A DNA stretch of 64,000 nucleotides from Wurfbainia villosa (Eukaryota > Streptophyta > Magnoliopsida > Zingiberales > Zingiberaceae), in assembly GCA_025175895.1 (NCBI GenBank), contig CM045988.1, forward strand, positions 94,662,960 through 94,726,959, written 5' to 3'. Of this stretch, positions 55,792 through 64,000 are shown one piece after another. Under the pieces are notes generated by a model, which was not told where the DNA came from, did no database searches, and saw only the letters and a program-made list of their open reading frames with translations. Numbering within the stretch: position 1 is the first letter of the stretch; each line of letters starts with the position of its first letter. The position numbers and the translations under genes were made by a program.

Positions 55792-57428
55792 TCAGGGATC
55801 GATAGGTTTCCCCACGAGAATCAAATTGGTTTTTCTCTTTAGCGAAAACCCTGGCGACTCAGTCATGTCCATCTGCTCCTCTTTGACTCCCTCGGGCAAC
55901 TTCCAATCGAAATGGTAGAGCATAGTGGCGAGAGCAAGTCCGGTGGTGACGATTGCAAAATCTATTCCAGGACAACCTCGTCGGCCAGATCCAAACGGTA
56001 TAAACTCGTAATCCAGCCCTTTGAAATCGAAAGTCTTGCTGCTCAAGAACCTCTCGGGACGAAACTCCTCGGCGTTCTCCCACGAAGCAGGGTCCCTACC
56101 GATTGCCCAAGCGTTGACGACCAACCTCGTACCTTTGGGGATGTGATATCCCAACACCTGGGCGTCGTCCATGGACTCTCTTGGGAAAAGGATGGGAGCA
56201 GGAGGATGCAACCTGAGCGTCTCCTTGATCACTGCCTTCAAGTACGGCATTCCCTGCACCATCTCCTCTGCAATCTCCTTTTTTGATCCAACTATTTCTC
56301 TGATCTCTTGTTGAGCCTTAACCATGGTTTTTGGGTGCCTGATGAGTTCCGCCATCGCCCAGTCTATGGTCGTGTTGGTTGTATCGGTCCCCGCGGTGAA
56401 CATATCCTGCAGGATTATTTCAATTAATTGGATCCGAGAACTGAGACTGACTGTTTTAATGCAATTTCTATGTTTTTTAGTGGAGGAGGAAGGTCAGGTA
56501 CCAAAAGGACGGCCTTTATACTTTCCCGGCTGAGCGGAGTGCCGTCAGCGGCATCGCCGCCGTTGGCGCTCAGAGAGATCAATACATCAACCATGTCGGC
56601 TCTCCGACCATCGTGATCATCTCCGCCGTTGATCCTATTGCTCTCGTGCTCCTTGAGGATCTTCTCCACGAAGGCGTCGAAGTCCGTCGACGCTTTCTTT
56701 ACCTTCGCATCCAATCCACTTAACCAGTCGACCCACGCGAGCCACGGCGAGAAATCACGCATTGGAAAGGAGCCCCCTACCGCCTCGACCACGTCGGTGT
56801 GCAGAGAGAGTTCCTTTCTTCCTCCTCCCTCCCCCTGCTTTCCGAACAACACCCGGCAAAGCACGTCGCAAGTGAAGAAGGAGATCAGCTCGGTGACGTT
56901 CACCGGGCGGCTGGAGGTGGAGCGGATGACATCGACGAGGCGAGCCGCTTCCTCTGCTCTGATCGAGCGAAAGGATTGGACGCGCTTGGCGTTGAGCAAG
57001 TGGACCACGCAGATCCGGCGCACCCGCCGCCAGTACTCCCCATACTTGGACAGGGCGACGTCGCGCGCACCGTAGAAGATGCGGTCGCCCAAGGTGGTGT
57101 CAGGGCGGCTGGAGAAGGCGTGGTCGTTGTTCTTCAACACGTCTTCTGCGGCGGCGGGGGAGGATACTACGACGGTGGGGATGGGCCCGAAGTGAAGGAG
57201 CATGACGGGGCCATGTTGGGCAGCAAGCGTCCGCATGGAGCGATGGGCGAGGTGGCCGAGCTGGTGGAGGTTTCCAATGAAAGGAAGTCTCGGCGGCGAA
57301 GGGATCCGGATGCTGTTCTTAGTTGACCGCCGGAGGAAGAAGAATGCGGAGAGGAGGACCAAGGCCGCGAGGATCCATGAAGGAAAGAATTGGGGAAGAA
57401 AAGTAGCGGCGTCCGACACTAGAGACAT
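55792..57428 (-). CDS. Cytochrome P450, CYP71-like (A-type), two exons
   Basis: Exon 1 is 57428-56502 and exon 2 is 56406-55792; spliced product 513 residues, normal for CYP71. It is an ER-anchored haem monooxygenase that takes electrons from NADPH-P450 reductase; CYP71 members act in specialised metabolism, and the substrate cannot be predicted. Visible: N-terminal membrane anchor (about 16-32), proline-rich hinge (PSPPRLPFIGNLHQLG, 43-58), I-helix oxygen-binding motif AGTDTT (314-319), ExxR as ETLR (371-374), PERF (426-429), and the haem-binding loop PFGSGRRGCPG with Cys 454. The first ATG precedes the anchor directly. All key residues are present, so the gene looks functional. A TATA box is 37 bp upstream. 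Confidence 0.95.
56407..56501 (-). other. Intron of the P450 gene
   Basis: 95 bp, GT (56501-56500) to AG (56408-56407), phase 0. It separates AVLL from DMFTAGTDTT, the conserved intron position of A-type plant P450s. Without splicing the frame would stop at 56424. Confidence 0.93.
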
Positions 57429-57464
57429 GGCGAACGATAATTATGTTTGTCACATTGCAGTGAA

Positions 57465-57471
57465 TTATATA
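57465..57471 (-). promoter_or_regulatory. TATA box of the P450 gene
   Basis: The minus strand reads CTATATAAT, 37 bp upstream of the ATG. This implies a short 5' leader of about 10 bases, or a start slightly downstream of the usual spacing. Confidence 0.55.
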
Positions 57472-57479
57472 GAGGTTTA

Positions 57480-59389
57480 TCTATCTGATACATAATAATA
57501 ATAATATTTTTTAGAGAAAAAAAAAACACTTAATTGTGTCTTTGCCGGCTAAAGCCTGGGCCGCCTGGCCACCCGTCGAATCTAATGTTTATCTGGGGAT
57601 CCCGCTATTGCCTTTATCTTTGTTTTCATTAAAAGGACCCTTTTTATTCAAAATACTTTTATCCAGCATTATGTTCAAATTTAAATTTTGTATATAAAAA
57701 ATAATATATCACTTATTTGATTTCTATCGTTTAAATTTAATAAAGCTATAATTATTTTTAAAACTTACATTTTAACATTATAATTTTTACTGTTTAAAGT
57801 TTATAATTCTAAACTAATTTTTTTTAAAAAAAACAAATATACTATAATTTATATTATTTTGTTTTTTATTATAATTATTTAAGATTCCATTGTTTAGAGT
57901 TTTCAACACATTTTTCATCCTTTTGAAAAGCCTACTTAAGCCATGTATTCTTCTTCGCCTTCGTCATCATTTCATCACCCTGACTTAAGAGTTTGTATTG
58001 CATCTTCACATCATAATTAAGCTTTGTTTTGGAATTTAGGATTTATCTTCCTGCAGAACAGATTTAATTTATATTTCTAAAACATCCTGTAATACTTTTT
58101 CTAAAAAAATGTAATTGAAATTTGACATCTTACCAGTAAATATATCATTTGATTTTTGAGAATAAAAAAATCAATTAAAAAAAAAACATCTTTTTCTTTC
58201 TCTTTCTCTTTCATTTTTCTCTCGCCTTTTTGATAAAATTGAAAGTTGACCTCGAGGCAATGATGCAACGATAAAAATTATATTTTATTTTTTATATTCT
58301 CACATATAAGACAGTTGATTAGAACAACGTAGAAATCAAATTTGGACGAAGTCTAAAATTTTTATTCGGATTCAAAATTTTTTTATTTTTTTATCCACAT
58401 TTTAATTAAAAAATATAGTTTTTCATAATTTACCTTATTCGTATTCATTGTGGAATCAATTGGTGAAAATTCTAGGGGCGAAGGAATTACTTTTTCCTAT
58501 AATAATAAAAAATTTATGTAGTCTTTTAAATATATTCGATTTGATTCAAACTGTGACCTATTTATAAAAAAAAATCTCTAAATAAAATAATAAATTTTTA
58601 GAACATTGAATTATCTATTGTGAACATTTTCTAATTTATTTTGACAAATGTTAGTTTTCATAAGTTAATTTAAAAAAAGTAAAATAATCATCTGATTTTC
58701 AAGAATAATAACAAGGAAAAAAATCAAATTGAAATTAATTGTTTTAATTTACCTTTATTTTTCAGATAGTAGTTTTTTTTCTTTTATTAATTGTTGAAAA
58801 TTCTATTATATCTATACAAAAAATAATAATTTGCTGCACGGAATTCCAATCTGCTATAATCAAATTGAAATAATTTATTTCGATTATAAAAAACTACGAA
58901 GTTCAATCAATATGGAGTTTCCATAAAAATGATTTATTATAAGTAATCTTATATAATTTGCTTGGTAAGAAATTATTTTTATAATTTAAATATATAATTT
59001 TCAAATCAAAATTTTACCGAAACTCTTGTTCCAGTCCTAAAACGGACTAAATTAATTAATGAAATAGATAGTGGAGTGCCCATTCAGCGAGACGGGAAGG
59101 GGAACGGGGAACGGCGAACGGCGAACGTGCTTCCAACTGCTACCGAATAGTTAAATAATATTCGACTTCAGAAAAATTGATAGTCAAATCGTCATTTATG
59201 ACAGACCTGTACTCTGAAAACGACACTCTTAATTGCAAAATGAATAATCCAGCTAATCAATTTATCCTGTTGGTTCTCTGGACGACAACAATAATAAAAT
59301 TTTATTGCACTAAATAAAATTTAATTATATAGATTATTCTACGTCATTAAACTTTATTTTTACTATATTATCATCCATATTTAAATAAA
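57480..59389. other. Intergenic AT-rich DNA upstream of the P450 gene
   Basis: No gene supported. A small GGGGAACGG / CGGCGAACG repeat lies at about 59097-59127. The rest is homopolymer-rich AT sequence. Confidence 0.5.
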
Positions 59390-59850
59390 TTTTATCTTAT
59401 TTTATCTTTCGGAGCTTTCCTTCAATTGATACAATACCGATTTTTTTATATAATACTCTCATTTCTTATTCTATTTATCTTCATGTGTTCGCACATTCAC
59501 TTTAATATCCTCATTTCTGTAACTCTCATATTTTATTCATGTGTTCGAGTAGTAACCTAATATTCAGTATCATATAACATATAAGGTCTAATTGTCGGTT
59601 TGTAAATAACTTCCCTTTAAGTTTTAGAGGTATTTTACGATCACATAAAAGATCCGACGTTTTCCTTTATTTTAATCATCCTGCTTATATTCTATATAAG
59701 AAATCCCTCTATCGTTTTGTAAAAATAATTCTAAATATTTAAAGATCTCATCTCCTATTTTAATATTTATCTTATTACGTCTAATATTGATAAATTTAAA
59801 TTTTATATATTATATTTTTACTTTATTAAATTTAAAACCTTTCACTTTTA
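59390..59850 (-). pseudogene. RTE-type LINE reverse transcriptase fragment, decayed
   Basis: Reading the minus strand across several frames gives a run of blocks in the order of the C-terminal part of plant RTE-clade LINE proteins: KGFKFNKVK, KYLGLFLQND, DRKIPLKLKGKLF, TIRPYMLYDTEY, VTEMRILK-stop-MC, and NRIRNE followed by KIGIVSIEGKLRKIK. Many stops and shifts; long dead. No 3' tail or target duplication seen. The family match is from memory but consistent across about seven blocks. Confidence 0.75.
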
Positions 59851-61060
59851 GTATTTTCCGTTAAAATTTTAATTTATCATTTACTCTTTCACATATCTCA
59901 ATCCCTCACATCCTCATTGGAGGCAACCAAAACTAATAAATTGGTTGGATTACTTGAATATAGAAAATCAATTAAATTGACGTTAGTAAAAAAATAAATT
60001 GAATTGTTCATTTGAGAGATTTTTCATCGTGGATATTATAGTTAGAGAAAAAGAAATAAATCATCGTCGACTTTGATTTGACATAGTGAAAAATAAATGC
60101 TCATATAAACGTGAGGAATTGATCTTTATTCACTTAGTATAAATTTATACTATATTAATTATTTGATTTTGTCTATGAGAACTTTGATTAAGATTCAAAT
60201 TTCAATTGAAATAAATATTTCTGGAGGTTGACCTGTCAAAATTGTATTTTTAAAATCGATTAAATATTTTCAGTAAAGTCGTTTATTCATTGAAAAATTA
60301 CAATGAACCAAATAAATTATTCTTCTAATTTTGATATTTTATTTTGAGTGGAAATATTTTATCTTTCATTCCATCATCACATTTTAATCGTTCCGTCCTA
60401 CTACTGTGCGGATCGCATTAATTCTTAATATATATACTGTACTATCATTACCGAGACCATTGCATGTTAATTAGAACATATCAACATTTGATGTGCTAAA
60501 ATGATGTCACGATGACATGTTAGTTTGATTTTTTTTTTAAAAAAAAAAACATGTTAGTCTCATTTAAATGATATTGTTCTTTTATAAAAAGAAACAAAAA
60601 AAAATACCATTAAAAAACGATTTTAATTATTAGGTTAAAGTCGTGTGTGTCACGTCTGTTCCTTCTCCCTTTGCCAATTTAATATCCCTTCTTTGTATGC
60701 ACATTATCGTGTACTTTGCATAAGTGTATTAATCTTTATTAGCATATTAATAAAGGATTTATCTCGTTTCTAAAACTCAAAACATACTAATAAATGGTGT
60801 TTTCTTGTTGTACAAATTAAATGTGAACATGGACTCTTATAGGAGCATCTAGCTTCTGAAACAACCGAGAAAATAATTAATTAACAACATTAATTAAGCT
60901 AATCTGATCATTACAAATTCTTGCTAAAGTCTCGATATGAGAAAAATAATAAGGACATAAACACGATAGCAGTCAGGAGTTAATCGACGTAAAGGTATGT
61001 AGCTTAAACAGAAAGATTATGAACCATTATATATAACTAATATTTCATATTTAATCTTTA

Positions 61061-61077
61061 GAGAGAGAGAGAGAGAG
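61061..61077. repeat. (GA)n microsatellite
   Basis: Uninterrupted GA dinucleotide for 17 bases. Confidence 0.95.
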
Positions 61078-61423
61078 TTTCAGGCGAACTTAAATTTTAT
61101 TCCAAAACAAGTTCCACCAAGTACATTAAATTATAATATAAATTATATTTTATATGTGATACATAAATATATAAAATACTACCATATAGTTATACAGGAC
61201 TATGTCAAAGTTCTAGAATCTAAAAATTTTTAGCATCAAATGTCTAAATTTTAGAGTCTTTAAATTGTACAGTAAAAATAAAATCAATTTTCAAATTTCG
61301 TCCAAGATCTCGGTCTAATTTTCAAATCAAGATCGATGTATATATCACATATATGCTTACGTACGTTACAATTCTAAATTAAAGTTCAAAAAAGCTTTTT
61401 GAATTGACATTATAAAAGACGTT

Positions 61424-61426
<3 letters not shown>

Positions 61427-61458
<32 letters not shown>
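61427..61458. repeat. (AT)n microsatellite
   Basis: Uninterrupted AT dinucleotide for 32 bases. Confidence 0.95.
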
Positions 61459-61462
<4 letters not shown>

Positions 61463-62613
61463 GTCATCGATCCAGTCTTCAGGCGCTCTGAAGAATTTGT
61501 AACACTGGGTAAAAATCTCCCTGCTCTCTATCAAAAGTTTTCTAGATGATTTGACGTAAATTGCTCTAGTTCAATATTATTACAGTGCGCTTTCGTGTGC
61601 CATTAGAGAAAATTTTAAAACAGGTTGTCCATTTATTTTCTTTAATAATTCTTAAGGATTGCGTATGCGTACGTATTATCATATATAATATTCCCTTATT
61701 ATTAATTTTTGCTTAATTTCGAAATATATTTTTTCCGCTAGAGCCAAATAAAGTTTCAAAACTAGATCTCCTCTTACGTCGTTCCTCCTCTTTCTTTGGA
61801 CGGGTAAACGGAGGCTACTAATCCAGTGACTCGTCGCCTCTAGACACGACTAATTAACGTGTCGCACAGGTTAAGTTTTTTCTATTAAGTATTCCTGTGT
61901 ATATCGCGCTGGCGATTGGCCTTTAAACAACTCCGTTATAAATTAATTATCAAGGTGATGTATGATCTAACTCTCAACTCTCAATTACCATGCACATTAT
62001 TTCTGTGTAATTAACGGCGTGCAGATTAATAGATTATATTCAACGCCAATTTTAATTTCCCAAGCTAGTCCAAATTACAATTAGAAAAAGGCAAAAGGCA
62101 TTTAATTTCAACGGGTAAACGAAATCATTTTCAGAAGCATTGAAACGATATAGAAAATATTCAAAGGGGAACAAAAGAATAGGTGAAGTAGAAATTTGAT
62201 AGCCTACCAACTGAGGACAACGACATACGGACCAAAACGGTAGATTAATTAATTAATTAATCTACATTTTTGATCATCGTAAAAGAGATAAATCGCGATA
62301 GATTAATAATTGTCGTGGAGGAATAGCGTCTTGCGTTTATAAAAAATTGATCCATTATCCTATAATATAACGTTCGTGTATATTGACCACTAATCACTAG
62401 ACTTTTCCTGCAGGAAAAGTTGATGTCTTCAAATCGGATCTGTTTCGTAGAAAATTGAAGTAGCCGACGTGCACACATAAATAACAAGAAATTAGTTGGT
62501 AGAATTGGGTGGATCGGCAACGTCACGAGTCAGGTTTTAAGAAATTTTTGCATAAAATTAATTTATTGGTTTTCTCATTATTGAATGGACTTATTGACAA
62601 ACTGATCGCGTTG

Positions 62614-62664
62614 TTGGCGGTTGCTAGAAGGTCATCAAGATTGGCGGTTGCTAGAAGGTCATCA
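62614..62664. repeat. Perfect tandem duplication, 27-bp unit
   Basis: TTGGCGGTTGCTAGAAGGTC followed by ATCAAGA, then the first 24 bases again. A recent small duplication. Confidence 0.9.
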
Positions 62665-63639
62665 CTTTCAGAATCCTGAGTGATCCATAAAAGATTGAAA
62701 TTTATTAATCTAGTAATTTTTATTGATATATTTTATAATTAATATAAGAAAGATAAATTATGAAAAATTTTATAGACTACGTAAAAATTATCTGAATTCA
62801 AAAAAATATATTTAAATTTCTTTCAAAATCGATTTTTTTTATCCATAAATTTCTTCGTATCTTAATCATCGCATCATTTCCATGGAAATGAAAATTCCAA
62901 GTGATCGATCGCGAGTCAGAGGGATGAACATTCCACGGTGCTTTTCTTCGATGAAAATGACTTTAATTTGACGAGGGTGTGCAGTAACAGTGTTGAGCCT
63001 TCCCCACATTACTGGAGCATGCGGAAATTCACGGGGCACGCTTTGTTTAATCGCTCTATTAATTAATTTGTTTATCTGAAGGTCGAGATCTGCTCGATTC
63101 AAATCACAGAGAATGGATGGCGAAGATTGTGGACCTTTTCCTCGAAACTAATGCCCATATATGTCTTACATACATATGAAGTATTCGAATGTGGATCTTA
63201 TTTCTTATAAACATAAAATCCAATGACTTTCATGCCCCCATCAAGTTTAATTATTAATACATGGGTGCGGAACCGAACCGGCACGGCTCATGGAGGACTA
63301 CTTCAAGCCCGTTTAAGACCTGTTTTGGGCCATTCTCGCTTGGCAATTTAGGGGGCCCAATTTCGTACATAAAGGTTTAGCCCAGAGAAAATATAATGTT
63401 AATATTTCGGATCTTCTTCCTGTTCAAAAACACCGGACTGTCTTTTTAGTTTTTTGTTTTTCCGTCTAAGCATATTCCATACGGTGAATGGCAGGAGCCA
63501 GGAAATTAGTAAGAAATTTAATGGTCACAAATGAATTAATTAAATTAACACCAAACTACTGTTTGGGGTCTTTATCATATTGCTACAATCGGATTAATTA
63601 GCAGCAGATCATGAAAACCCTCTAATATATGTAGGCTGC

Positions 63640-64000
63640 ATTTGGTATATCATAATTTGTCTTGTAATATAATTCAGATTATATTATAAGATAGATTCTT
63701 TTGTTTATTACTGTCTTAAAATTGTAATTTAATGTAATCTGGATTACAAAAATACTAAAATTTTATAATCTGGATTATAAAGTAAAATTTATGTAATATA
63801 GATTACATTACAAACCGTAATATAAAAAGATCGCCACCGTCGATCGGGCGCCGATCGTCGCTTTGTCGAACCGGCCGATGGTCGATAGTGACCAAGGCGA
63901 CTCCCGATGATCGGATGTAGATCGATGGTCGGTCGCCGACGGCCAACCTCCGGCGACGAGTGACCGATCGACGATCGGCGACCGGTGTCGACCTACCACC
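63640..64000. mobile_element. Left part of a CGATCG-rich element running off the window
   Basis: GGCTGCATTTGGTATATC at about 63633 is a plausible terminal motif. It is followed by several GTAATCTGGATTAC-type palindromic units to about 63820, then by GC-rich DNA crowded with CGATCG, GTCGATC and GATCGTCG (63830-64000). The composition resembles the arms of the foldback elements at 46-51 kb. The 63-residue minus frame here is compositional. Confidence 0.4.

Larger units (their letters stand above)
59851..63636. other. Intergenic AT-rich DNA
   Basis: No supported gene. Frames at 62257-62526 and 62866-63102 (minus) lack domains. Only simple repeats are recognisable (separate entries). Confidence 0.5.

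Noticed and set aside
56799..57326. 175-residue plus-strand frame
   Set aside because: Antisense of exon 1 of the P450 gene, which has full family motifs.

Overview
This is plant nuclear DNA. The evidence is intron-poor GC-rich genes in AT-rich spacers, a plant RAV transcription factor, a CYP71-type P450 with the usual single phase-0 intron, and dense Copia, CACTA, Mutator-like and LINE sequence. The GC-rich coding style and repeat types suggest a monocot, possibly Zingiberales; that placement is a guess. Most of the window is transposon, and only three stretches look like host genes.

1-31 kb is a nested stack of LTR retrotransposons whose borders can be read to the base. Element C (831-29624, plus strand, duplicated target GCATG) sits in an older unclassified repeat. 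Element A (1244-14706, plus, ATAAG) lies inside the 5' LTR of C. Element B (4617-12792, minus, AGATG) lies inside A. Element D (17167-25811, minus, AAAAG) lies inside the gag region of C. B has gag and pol of the SIRE/Maximus-like Copia type but carries stop codons. D is a decayed second Copia lineage. A and C have LTRs, primer sites and gag but no pol, so they fit the gag-only non-autonomous class (TR-GAG). Positions 1-17 are the end of another C-family LTR in the opposite orientation.

31-42 kb holds an intronless AP2-B3 (RAV) gene at 32519-33370. It is followed by AT-rich spacer with a roughly 400-bp tandem repeat, an inverted third copy of it and a 1.8-kb duplicated segment. A small Gly/Cys-rich single-pass membrane protein is possible at 41305-41529 (minus).

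42.36-51.50 kb looks like a CACTA (En/Spm-like) transposon with degenerate terminal repeats, ACGACGG-type subterminal repeats and one transposase-like exon remnant. It is filled by giant foldback elements. The first (45271-47927) has Mutator-type 9-bp target duplications and is itself hit by a TTA-duplicating MITE. The second (47955-51161) has a duplicated right arm. Both are rich in CGATCG words and carry strings of CGCCGGGATTT / AAATCCCGGCG palindromes.

51.5-64 kb is spacer with a possible SINE, a hairpin-flanked TATA region at 54.8-54.9 kb, a complete two-exon cytochrome P450 gene (55792-57428, minus), a decayed RTE-type LINE fragment (59390-59850, minus), simple repeats, and the start of another CGATCG-rich element at the right edge.

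The host genes do not form a functional cluster. I found no clear evidence of a new gene system. The strongest unexplained signals are the palindromic CGATCG / CAGTCGACTG sequences. They diverge sharply between LTR pairs that are otherwise nearly identical, and they fill the foldback elements; they may be real biology or an assembly artefact. Sequence comparisons here were made by eye.
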